Origin: Agelas oroides
Taxonomy: Eukaryota; Porifera; Demospongiae; Agelasida; Agelasidae
Reading direction: 5' to 3'
Assembly (NCBI GenBank): GCA_949130485.1
Contig: OX422185.1
Location: 9,424,118-9,488,117 of the forward strand
DNA length: 64,000 nucleotides
Below, piece after piece: positions 59,601 through 62,408 of the stretch. Below the pieces are notes generated by a model that did not search any database, was not told the DNA's origin, and saw only the letters and a program-made list of their open reading frames with translations. The number at the start of each line of letters is the position of its first letter. Positions within the stretch are counted from its first letter, which is position 1. The position numbers and the translations under genes are program-made.

Positions 59601-62195
59601 TACAAACAAGGTCACTTGTTTCTTGGATTTCAGCATACTTGGTTTAGGTTTATACGATCTGTATTTTTTTTCTTTTACCCTAATATAGGCATACAATATG
59701 TTGCACACAGATGCCATCAAAACATAGCTCATTTTTAGCTTCAACTTTTTTTCCCTACTTGTAGCTTCAGAACACTCCACTTCATCTTGCTGCTGGTGCT
59801 GGCTTCTTGGATATTGTAGAAGCACTACTGAAGCAGGGAGGAGACCCAACTATTGTTAACCAGGTAAGAGTACACCAATCAGCACTTGCACCATGTTGTA
59901 GAACCACTTACACAAAGTGATTTACACCAAGCATTGTCCCAGTATTGGAAGCAATCAACAATCATGGCATACAGTACATCATATGTAGATTTGACCCAGT
60001 TGGGGTGGGTGTTGGAACAAATCTTATATGGGCAGTTCACCAGACTCTTTCTCCCGGCGAGAGTCTGGCTACGCGAGACTATGGACTACTAGGTCTAGTA
60101 AAATTTCTCCCGTACAATGCGTAGAACCCCGCATATTCGCTGAATACACAATGGCTGCAAGTCACGATCTCTTTGAGGAGGATGGAGCCTTCTGATTTTA
60201 CGTCGATACTTGCCAGGTGAACGCATGTAATGATCTACTGCGCACTCAGAGTCATGCCCACCTGTAGGGTGTGGCTTTCATTGCATCCCTTATTTAGCGC
60301 ATATCCTCTATTAGGTGCATATTTGCTTACCACTTACACTTATAAGCACATGCGCTTATTAACCAGAGTATATGGTGTAGTTTGTTCATATCAAGCAGCC
60401 ACTCATCTATTTGTAACACAGAACAATTTTCCATCATCAGAACGTTATCCCTTTTCTGGCTAAATGTCTGCAGTCCACATAATCTTGTCTACTTCAGACT
60501 ATGACATTGTATACCCTTAGATCCAAGGATTTGAATTACAAACGCTTGAATCTAAGGGCGAACATAGATAACATGGATAATGTTCTGATGATGGAAATTA
60601 TTCTGTGTCAAAAATAGATGAGTGGCAGCTTGATACGTAGAAGGCACCTTTAATCACTATAGACTGGAGCAAACAGTTTCTTCTGGACAGGCAGCCAATC
60701 CAGCACTAAGTCAACTGCTTGATACCAGCTGCTGCTTAGTTCATGTCCAGCTACAAGAAGAATTAAGTAACAGCAATCAACATCTCTAGAACTACATGTA
60801 ATTACAGCTGACAAAAAGTTACTTTAAGTAAATGTTATTGGGGCAAGCCTGAGTGAGTTAAACAGTTGAATTTTTATATATATATCTGGCATATGTGTTC
60901 CGTATATCTTTTAGATTGTAATTTAACACATCCACACGCCATGTACAGACAATAAGTAACATTTTCACTCTGCAAGCTATTGACTTCCTGATGTGGCCAG
61001 CACAAGCAGTGTGATTGAAGATGGCTACGAGAGACGCTTGGGAGGGGTAGCCAGAGCGTGAGCGTAAACTGTACACGAGGGCTGGAAATTGTGTAGACAA
61101 ACCTGGCTATGTACAGAACTCAGAAGTAGCAGAGATTGTTTGATTGTCCAAGTTGAACAGCAATACCTCTGCCATTTGAAATATGCCAAACAAGCCAGGT
61201 AGTATATTCAGAGTCAGCAGAGGTTAGTAGGAGGCCAACCTTAATAATATCTTGTGTACAGTCCCTAGCAGGACAGATGCTCCATCATGTAGTATCTCTT
61301 TATGTAAGGGAGCCTATGCATGGGTTGTTCACAGACAGTAGAGATCCCTGCAAGCTACAGACATGCATTGTCTGTACGCTGCTCTGCGTTGCTCGCTCAG
61401 GTTCACCCCACAATGTTCTATATTGTGATAATGCAACAGTTGTAGCTAAAAAAACTTCGATCATGACAAGACTACAGTAAATGCACGAAGTATGGTAGGA
61501 AGCATCTAACCCTGAGGCACTTTCTTTGTTCAGTCAAGTACAGCACTCCCTATTCACTTCATCACAGCTTAAGTGTTGTCCTCACCCTCCAAAGTCTTGA
61601 CAAATCAATCTTGTGTTGTTGCAGTTGATTCCTTAAGTGAAATACAATACAGAGAATCAGCTGAGTAGCAAACTTTACATGTTTTACCCTCATTTGTGCC
61701 TTGTAGAGGGCTCCATTTCTGGCACTGTAGGCAGTTTTCAGTCTGAACAGGCATTCACTGGTTGAGAGCCCTGACTATTGAAAGTTCGCTAATGAATGGT
61801 TGAAAGCACCATTTGCTCAATTTTTCACCACTAGCTCCCAGCAGAAGTTGAAATACAGTACACTGAAGGTAGCAGTAGGCTAAAAATGACTTGTAAAGAA
61901 TAAAGTAATTGATCGGTTTTAAGCATCAGATTTTAACATCAGCCTGACAGTCTCACTTGCTATGTCACAGACTAGCAAAAACCTGGAGAAAGAACAAAGC
62001 AACAGTGTTGGGTAGAGATTCATACCCCATAAATGCATTTACTAAGCTGGAATAAAACTAGTGCTATAATATTATACTGCGTGTTGATTTCTCTAGGCTG
62101 GGCAGAAACCTGTGGATGTTGCTAGAACTAATGGACACTGCAGTGTGGTGGAATGCTTTCCGAAGAAGTGGAGGTTTTCTAAATTTTTTTTGTAA
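14427..62195 (+). CDS. CARD / Ig / ankyrin-repeat protein, about 30 exons
   Basis: Exons by splice sites and frame: 14427-14649, 15634-15960, 16056-16078, 16154-16322, 23654-23965, 24031-24134, 29186-29287, 34644-34742, 34930-34992, 35847-35906, 35980-36087, 37636-37734, 39538-39645, 44621-44725, 45155-45253, 46359-46476, 47272-47334, 47486-47587, 50098-50163, 52471-52764, 52879-52901, 52962-53045, 53265-53369, 53629-53724, 53903-54010, 55081-55137, 57575-57670, 58500-58607, 59765-59863, 62097-62195. They sum to 3519 nt, or 1172 codons plus a stop, with all phases compatible. The start has the context gccaccATG. Architecture: N-terminus, split Ig, CARD, Ig, ankyrin array, linker, second CARD, second ankyrin array. 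CARDs are death-fold adaptor domains and ankyrin arrays bind proteins, so an intracellular signalling or sensing role is likely (inference). Death-fold plus two Ig recalls MALT1, but no protease domain is seen. It could instead be two adjacent paralogues. Confidence 0.75.
15130..15262 (+). mobile_element. tRNA-derived SINE
   Basis: A near-complete tRNA cloverleaf is present: A box tggctcagtggc at 15148, B box ggttcgactcc at 15193, paired D arm (gctc/gagc), anticodon stem (ctggc/gccag) and T stem (ctggg/cccgg). The acceptor stem does not pair well and position 33 is not T, so it is a SINE head rather than a working tRNA gene. The tail (ttttcacttttctctattt, cctcataa) is shared with the element at 33350-33600. 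It sits in the first intron. Confidence 0.8.
15634..15960 (+). CDS. Exon 2: first CARD domain
   Basis: A 327-nt exon, phase 1 at both ends, so it can be added or skipped without frame loss if paired with a phase-1 partner. After a basic linker (GRKAKGKA) come six-helix death-fold features: [30 protein letters not shown]-type LLLTLMRKV, then [15 protein letters not shown] and VVENLR. The WF-x3-C-x2-LE pattern near the last helices is typical of CARDs. The acceptor is cacattag before ttactgg. Confidence 0.85.
16056..16078 (+). CDS. Exon 3: 23-nt microexon
   Basis: It encodes QFETAIK after a split Thr codon, with acceptor tttttacatgcag and donor gtaagc. It is equivalent in size, position and phase (1 to 0) to the microexon at 52879-52901 that follows the second CARD. 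Confidence 0.8.
16154..16322 (+). CDS. Exon 4: second half of the first Ig domain
   Basis: Phase 0 to 1. It holds the Ig E-F-G strands: [10 protein letters not shown], the [11 protein letters not shown] motif with the F-strand Cys, then LARLTIS. It completes the half domain of exon 1, but the CARD exon and the microexon lie between them in the genome. Confidence 0.85.
17515..17600 (+). mobile_element. Degenerate tRNA-like SINE head
   Basis: The A-box-like cagtggcttggtggtac and B-box-like ggatttgattcc are about the right distance apart. Too degraded to assign. Confidence 0.45.
18490..18965. mobile_element. CCGTATAGCGGG-family element carrying a HIRAN fragment (right end lost)
   Basis: The left end taccgtatagcgggaaattt is complete. 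The right side has only the inner part (gcgaaaattaaaatacgaaa) and lacks the outer cccgctatacggta. It carries the HIRAN-like frame at 18563-18901 on the minus strand. Confidence 0.75.
18563..18901 (-). pseudogene. HIRAN-like domain fragment inside a transposable element
   Basis: The minus frame has [20 protein letters not shown], then [26 protein letters not shown] and [12 protein letters not shown]. The pattern GE-x-L-x-C, then a D-P-F-A-V-A-V strand and IGHVP, is that of HIRAN domains, a DNA-end-binding fold. It is open over the domain but has no full host gene context and runs into the MITE end, so it is probably a captured exon. Related fragments with stops occur in copies at 31606 and 36491. 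Confidence 0.65.
19122..19532 (-). CDS. Unidentified 136-residue frame in the 2.9-kb element
   Basis: Hydrophilic frame with good amino-acid variety (for example [15 protein letters not shown] and [18 protein letters not shown]). It lies on the same strand as the HIRAN fragment. It might be a remnant of an element-encoded protein. No family recognised and no initiation context examined further. Confidence 0.35.
   Translation of the reverse strand: MGSICHSFVVSTTQFARDNDDANIDVSSQHDVLATLREDGLSESELNLHNKLPNAVQLRPESRASLLAERPRVIAEFSFEAVSYYDLAQNLETVQFLISKKDLDKPNGGYPIVHKERCNSILGQPTSNFLLRDEKP
20432..21251. mobile_element. Foldback element with long complex inverted repeats
   Basis: Both ends start tatgttcygcgcaakctgag and run for roughly 110-160 bp as tandem gcaatctcgagattgcg-like units, themselves palindromic. 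The two arms (20432-20595 and about 21115-21251) are reverse complements. The middle has no transposase. Confidence 0.8.
21370..21610 (+). repeat. Dispersed repeat, copy 1
   Basis: The order ttccgtat, taatttaacaca, acgtaacattttcac, gctacgagagac, acgagggctggaa, agacaaacctggcta is repeated at 60890-61160 in the same orientation. Confidence 0.8.
21908..22627 (-). mobile_element. TTAAGGTGGCGGGTAA-family element, copy 1
   Basis: Reverse-complement relative of 30319-31067. The end near 22627 reads ttacctacccaccaccttaa. The minus frame keeps [15 protein letters not shown] and [10 protein letters not shown], matching [15 protein letters not shown] and [10 protein letters not shown] in the other copy. 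The far end is truncated. Confidence 0.75.
22823..23217. mobile_element. TIR element, TACCGTATTTC family
   Basis: The ends are taccgtatttct and agaaatacggta. The element contains repeated ccctcgaatagtagccgc phrases near both ends. About 395 bp, non-coding. Confidence 0.85.
23654..23965 (+). CDS. Exon 5: second Ig domain (complete)
   Basis: A 312-nt exon, phase 1 to 1, the usual arrangement for a shuffled Ig. It runs from [10 protein letters not shown] through the core Trp in IDYQWERRP, then [18 protein letters not shown] with the F-strand Cys, to SATLSLVNP. The B-strand Cys is replaced ([10 protein letters not shown]), as in exon 1 (ASFSVQAIG), so the canonical disulfide is missing in both Ig domains, which fits an intracellular Ig fold. 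Confidence 0.9.
24031..24134 (+). CDS. Exon 6: helical linker
   Basis: Phase 1 to 0. It encodes [19 protein letters not shown] and then [10 protein letters not shown]. It is related to the exon at 52962-53045 ([14 protein letters not shown]) in module 2. The donor gag, gttggc is weak. Confidence 0.75.
24488..24930 (+). mobile_element. Relative of the 2.9-kb TIR element, right end missing
   Basis: Left TIR tatactatagtccgtgggcg. Then gaattttgaat, gtgttgctgctgctttttga, ggccactaaagca and tcgtcgaatacaaactggt follow, all also present in order at 19785-20110. Confidence 0.75.
24963..25015. repeat. 21-bp tandem repeat
   Basis: The unit ccctttggggcctctaatgt is repeated about 2.5 times. Confidence 0.9.
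25033..25574. mobile_element. TIR element, TACCGTAGACTCTGGTTA family
   Basis: 18-bp TIRs (taccgtagactctggtta, taaccagagtttacggta) including the TA target. Subterminal ataagcgcatgc phrases. A truncated inverted copy is at 60084-60378. No transposase. Confidence 0.88.
27040..28581 (-). pseudogene. Crypton / KIAA1958-like tyrosine recombinase pseudogene
   Basis: The minus strand starts [10 protein letters not shown] at 28581 and stays open for 274 codons: a variable N-terminus, then [30 protein letters not shown] and [16 protein letters not shown], the SAM-like core-binding region of this family. Near 27780 a frameshift moves the frame to SGSEHRSLR, holding the first catalytic Arg. A TAA at 27672-27674 interrupts a stretch that otherwise reads on to [30 protein letters not shown] gives the His-x-x-Arg box (27273-27491). 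A further frameshift precedes [12 protein letters not shown] with the nucleophile Tyr. The family's TGHRS box is altered to TGYST. It lies antisense in an intron of the large gene. Confidence 0.88.
29186..29287 (+). CDS. Exon 7: degenerate ankyrin-type unit
   Basis: 102 nt, phase 0. Encodes [20 protein letters not shown] then [11 protein letters not shown]. It matches the exon at 53265-53369 ([19 protein letters not shown]). The helix pair of an ankyrin unit is present but the TPLH box is missing, so it is a capping unit. Confidence 0.8.
29489..29576. repeat. 44-bp tandem duplication
   Basis: Two copies containing ttctatttgagtaaatcacc, then tatatactgtaccaat, with one base difference near the start. 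Confidence 0.95.
29577..30318. other. Intronic stretch
   Basis: A taccgtataag phrase near 29926 followed by ctttcacaag may be a worn end of the CCGTATAGCGGG family. Nothing else. Confidence 0.35.
30319..31067 (+). mobile_element. TTAAGGTGGCGGGTAA-family element, copy 2
   Basis: The ends are ttaaggtggcgggtaa and ttacccgccaccttaa. Inside is an open stretch [29 protein letters not shown] then stop, also conserved in the copy at 21908-22627. A further isolated end occurs at about 25647. Confidence 0.85.
31606..32082. mobile_element. CCGTATAGCGGG-family element carrying a HIRAN fragment
   Basis: The ends are taccgtatagcaggaaattt and cccgctatacggta, TA included. On the minus strand a frame reads [18 protein letters not shown], then [15 protein letters not shown], the same HIRAN-like region as at 18563. 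The conserved GHVP is replaced by GRKK. Confidence 0.85.
32300..32630. repeat. Minisatellite, about 90-96 bp period
   Basis: About three degraded units. Landmarks are ggtccaaaaa (32355, 32441, 32537), ctgtgccacattcaac and tacaaaattgactyggtcc. The repeats alternate with cgatcgtggt. Confidence 0.7.
32636..33350. other. Intronic stretch with ACAAGCGCC ends
   Basis: taccatattgtcacggacaa gcgcc at 32636 and gggtgggcgcttgcacg near 33068 look like worn inverted ends of another small element. Not certain enough to call. Confidence 0.3.
33355..33600 (+). mobile_element. tRNA-derived SINE with six tandem A-box units
   Basis: The 29-bp unit ttagtggtagagcattgg (then c/aggcttgtagc) occurs six times, at 33361, 33390, 33419, 33448, 33477 and 33506. 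A B-box-like gggtccaatttcc and the tail tttttaccctcctctatttt, cctcataaa of the SINE seen at 15130 follow. Only the internal promoter's A-box segment is amplified. Confidence 0.85.
33601..34643. other. Intronic stretch
   Basis: A 151-codon plus frame at 33721-34176 has no recognisable family and no splice support. A G-run is at 34552-34564. Otherwise empty. Confidence 0.35.
34644..34742 (+). CDS. Exon 8: ankyrin repeat
   Basis: 99 nt, exactly one 33-residue repeat, phase 0. [20 protein letters not shown] with the LHLAC-x-x-GH core. Confidence 0.9.
34930..34992 (+). CDS. Exon 9: first half of an ankyrin repeat
   Basis: 63 nt, phase 0. [13 protein letters not shown]. Its second half is in exon 10; the same split occurs in module 2 (55081-55137 and 57575-57670). 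Confidence 0.85.
35847..35906 (+). CDS. Exon 10: second half of an ankyrin repeat
   Basis: 60 nt, phase 0. [18 protein letters not shown], matching [18 protein letters not shown] of the module 2 exon at 57575. Confidence 0.85.
35980..36087 (+). CDS. Exon 11: ankyrin repeat, 36 residues
   Basis: 108 nt, phase 0. [19 protein letters not shown] then AINSKDK. Acceptor ccatggtag lacks a strong pyrimidine tract. Confidence 0.85.
36491..36989. mobile_element. CCGTATAGCGGG-family element carrying a HIRAN fragment
   Basis: The left end (aagtatagcgggaaattttc) and right end (aaatttcccgctatacggt) are slightly worn. The minus strand carries [36 protein letters not shown], with stops after YQST and after CQME. 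This is the third HIRAN-bearing copy. Confidence 0.85.
37636..37734 (+). CDS. Exon 12: ankyrin repeat
   Basis: 99 nt, phase 0. [19 protein letters not shown]. No direct counterpart in module 2. Confidence 0.9.
37948..38524. mobile_element. TIR element, TACTGTAAAATCGG family
   Basis: The ends are tactgtaaaatcgggat and atccgattttacggta with TA on each side. Many aaataagcacccc / aaaataggcacc phrases lie in the subterminal parts. Confidence 0.85.
38525..39296. other. Intronic stretch
   Basis: No gene or clear element seen. Confidence 0.35.
39297..39500 (-). repeat. Dispersed repeat, inverted copy of 5071-5275
   Basis: It ends in gcgcatgcgcgccgagggtt, holds a (CA) run at about 39430-39457 next to cagacagacagac, and the gaacgaagcgttttcagcga phrase at the other end. 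Confidence 0.7.
39538..39645 (+). CDS. Exon 13: ankyrin repeat, 36 residues
   Basis: 108 nt, phase 0. [20 protein letters not shown]. Confidence 0.9.
39821..40165. mobile_element. MITE with 15-bp TIR and G-rich core
   Basis: Perfect TIRs cagggtttcatacag and ctgtatgaaaccctg, flanked by taagc on both sides, a possible 5-bp target duplication. The interior has C- and G-runs, with about 50 bp almost only G near 40078-40127. Proline-rich minus frames here are artefacts of the runs. Confidence 0.85.
40438..42903 (+). mobile_element. Tc1/mariner-type transposon, degenerate
   Basis: TIRs ccatatggttggaaattttc (left) and its worn complement (gaaagttaccaaccatatgg, right) with TA on the right. The plus strand encodes a transposase relic: helix-turn-helix region [14 protein letters not shown] and [15 protein letters not shown] (40920-41090). 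After frameshifts and a deletion come [14 protein letters not shown], then [13 protein letters not shown] with the second catalytic Asp and [11 protein letters not shown] with the third (about 41400-41525), then [11 protein letters not shown]. The segment with the first Asp and the acidic residue after TPI are missing. The TIR's aattttcgc part resembles the CCGTATAGCGGG MITEs. Confidence 0.85.
42904..44620. other. Intronic stretch
   Basis: Near 43155-43190 a 9-bp unit aggcacatg is repeated about four times. The phrase gaccctatacaggaaattga, gccaaaagctgggg (44255) also occurs at about 18150, so a dispersed repeat is present in both places. The rest holds nothing supported. Confidence 0.4.
44621..44725 (+). 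CDS. Exon 14: ankyrin repeat, 35 residues
   Basis: 105 nt, phase 0. [19 protein letters not shown]. Confidence 0.9.
45155..45253 (+). CDS. Exon 15: ankyrin repeat
   Basis: 99 nt, phase 0. [20 protein letters not shown]. Closest to the module 2 exon at 59765 ([20 protein letters not shown]). Confidence 0.92.
45465..46290. mobile_element. Foldback element with 81-bp inverted repeats
   Basis: Arms 45465-45545 and 46210-46290 are reverse complements with about 85-90 percent identity by eye, both containing gaaacttggttcttacatag. The interior is AT-rich without a transposase. It lies in the intron after exon 15. Confidence 0.85.
46359..46476 (+). CDS. Exon 16: final ankyrin-type unit of module 1
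   Basis: 118 nt, phase 0 to 1. [20 protein letters not shown] then a helix [14 protein letters not shown]. If its donor is not used, a TGA follows three codons later, which would end a shorter protein. Confidence 0.8.
46477..47271. other. Intron without features
   Basis: No element or gene seen and no AATAAA noticed, which argues weakly against a gene end here. Confidence 0.35.
47272..47334 (+). CDS. Exon 17: linker
   Basis: 63 nt, phase 1 to 1. [19 protein letters not shown]. Long T tract before the acceptor. Confidence 0.65.
47486..47587 (+). CDS. Exon 18: Ser/Arg-rich linker
   Basis: 102 nt, phase 1 to 1. [14 protein letters not shown] and [12 protein letters not shown]; donor gtaagt. 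Low-complexity linker between the two CARD/ankyrin modules. Confidence 0.65.
47656..48112. mobile_element. Inverted-repeat element, TAGGCAAAATAGG family
   Basis: Left arm 47656-47709 (tgcctattcctgttttgcct) and right arm 48040-48112 (gtaggcaaaataggagtagg, tandem doubled). About 455 bp, in an intron. Confidence 0.75.
48113..50097. other. Intronic stretch with one possible extra exon
   Basis: At 48841 a good acceptor (cgtctttctcag) opens a Ser/Gly-rich frame [18 protein letters not shown] in the phase that exon 18 would need. No matching phase-1 donor was found, so it is not included. Otherwise no feature. Confidence 0.35.
50098..50163 (+). CDS. Exon 19: linker
   Basis: 66 nt, phase 1 to 1. 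[20 protein letters not shown]. An internal ATG could start a separate downstream protein. Confidence 0.6.
50267..50730. mobile_element. CCGTATAGCGGG-family element without HIRAN
   Basis: The ends are taccgtatagctggaaattt and aaatttcccactatacagta. The interior differs from the HIRAN-bearing copies. Confidence 0.85.
50731..51533. other. Intronic stretch
   Basis: The phrase ttctgggaatttatgggtgg, atccaactt (51337) also occurs at about 21780, marking another dispersed repeat. Otherwise empty. Confidence 0.4.
51534..51902. mobile_element. CCGTATAGCGGG-family MITE, complete ends
   Basis: taccatatagcgggaaattt and aaatttcccgctatacggta, with long subterminal repeats of attttcgcg. About 369 bp, non-coding, TA flanks. 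Confidence 0.9.
51903..52470. other. Intronic stretch
   Basis: No feature seen apart from a short G-run near 52363. Confidence 0.35.
52471..52764 (+). CDS. Exon 20: second CARD domain
   Basis: 294 nt, phase 1 to 1, the same as exon 2. After [13 protein letters not shown] come [20 protein letters not shown], then [20 protein letters not shown] and [17 protein letters not shown]. It aligns with the first CARD over its whole length, including APxLFA, the LLxTLxxKxxxxPxxF turn and the closing VxxLR. Confidence 0.87.
52879..52901 (+). CDS. Exon 21: 23-nt microexon
   Basis: EFERQVL after a split Ala codon. Same length and phases as the microexon at 16056-16078. Confidence 0.82.
52962..53045 (+). 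CDS. Exon 22: helical linker
   Basis: 84 nt, phase 0. [20 protein letters not shown] then CGPDSE. Equivalent to exon 6. Confidence 0.82.
53265..53369 (+). CDS. Exon 23: degenerate ankyrin-type unit
   Basis: 105 nt, phase 0. [19 protein letters not shown] then [10 protein letters not shown]. Equivalent to exon 7. Confidence 0.85.
53629..53724 (+). CDS. Exon 24: ankyrin repeat
   Basis: 96 nt, phase 0. [20 protein letters not shown] then ENGANLE. Confidence 0.92.
53903..54010 (+). CDS. Exon 25: ankyrin repeat, 36 residues
   Basis: 108 nt, phase 0. [20 protein letters not shown]. Confidence 0.9.
54011..55080. other. Intronic stretch
   Basis: No gene or element seen; a ggagcctgggaac phrase (54929) belongs to the small hairpin family noted at 7137. 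Confidence 0.35.
55081..55137 (+). CDS. Exon 26: first half of an ankyrin repeat
   Basis: 57 nt, phase 0. [19 protein letters not shown]. Strong acceptor after a T-rich tract. Equivalent to exon 9. Confidence 0.85.
55564..56690 (-). pseudogene. Penelope-like retroelement relic, antisense in an intron
   Basis: From high to low coordinates the minus strand gives, in the right order: [18 protein letters not shown] and [15 protein letters not shown] (RT N-terminal region, 56424-56675), [20 protein letters not shown] (RT palm start, about 56320), [20 protein letters not shown] (later RT, about 56190), [14 protein letters not shown] (thumb/linker, about 56040) and [19 protein letters not shown] (GIY-YIG nuclease start, about 55700). 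Several frameshifts and the loss of the YxDD region make it dead. Its LPV-EKG box stands where active members have ADKG. Confidence 0.85.
56742..56820 (-). mobile_element. tRNA-derived SINE head or tRNA relic
   Basis: On the minus strand, A box tggcctagtggataagg and B box ggttccaatcc with normal spacing. The acceptor arms do not pair, so it is not a working tRNA. It lies just upstream of the Penelope-like relic on the same strand. Confidence 0.65.
56821..57574. other. Intronic stretch
   Basis: No feature seen. Confidence 0.35.
57575..57670 (+). CDS. Exon 27: second half of an ankyrin repeat
   Basis: 96 nt, phase 0. [20 protein letters not shown]. Equivalent to exon 10 but with a longer N-terminal part. 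Confidence 0.85.
57671..58499. other. Intronic stretch
   Basis: No feature seen. Confidence 0.35.
58500..58607 (+). CDS. Exon 28: ankyrin repeat, 36 residues
   Basis: 108 nt, phase 0. [20 protein letters not shown] then TINSKNM. Equivalent to exon 11 (AINSKDK end). Confidence 0.92.
58608..59764. other. Intronic stretch
   Basis: No element or gene supported. Confidence 0.35.
59765..59863 (+). CDS. Exon 29: ankyrin repeat
   Basis: 99 nt, phase 0. [20 protein letters not shown] then [11 protein letters not shown]. Two AGs lie close together at the acceptor; the first gives a full 33-residue unit. Confidence 0.92.
60084..60378 (-). mobile_element. Truncated copy of the TACCGTAGACTCTGG element
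   Basis: Matches 25033-25330 in reverse: ggagaaattttac, gaggaggatggagccttctg, cctctattaggcgcat-like and cttataagcacatgcgctta phrases. The outer TIR (ttaaccagagtatatggt) is worn. Confidence 0.8.
60890..61160 (+). repeat. Dispersed repeat, copy 2
   Basis: Same orientation and order as 21370-21610. It is preceded by ggggcaagcctgagtgagtt (60838), as related elements are. Confidence 0.8.
61161..62096. other. Last intron, distal part
   Basis: No further feature apart from a gctcgctcaggttcacccca motif at 61391. Confidence 0.35.
62097..62195 (+). CDS. Exon 30: last ankyrin-type unit and stop
   Basis: Phase 0 entry after ttgatttctctag. [20 protein letters not shown], a short basic tail, then TAA at 62193-62195. 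Equivalent to exon 16. Confidence 0.85.
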   Translation, partial: AGQKPVDVARTNGHCSVVECFPKKWRFSKFFL

Positions 62196-62402
62196 ATTTT
62201 AGCTGTTGCATGTAACTTTTCTAACAGAGTATAAACCTATTTTCATTCATTTTGCGGAGTTCTATTCATTCTTTGTACTAATGCATTCTATTTTCTTGTT
62301 CAAGTGGTTATGACTGTACCCCAGGTGGTAAGGAAACAGCAACTAAAGCCCACTTGTGTACCATTTAATGTTAGGAAGAACAAGGAGTTTTTATCAGAAT
62401 TG

Positions 62403-62408
62403 AATAAA
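62403..62408 (+). promoter_or_regulatory. Polyadenylation signal AATAAA
   Basis: Canonical hexamer about 207 bp after the stop codon of the last exon; plausible 3' end of the gene. Confidence 0.6.
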
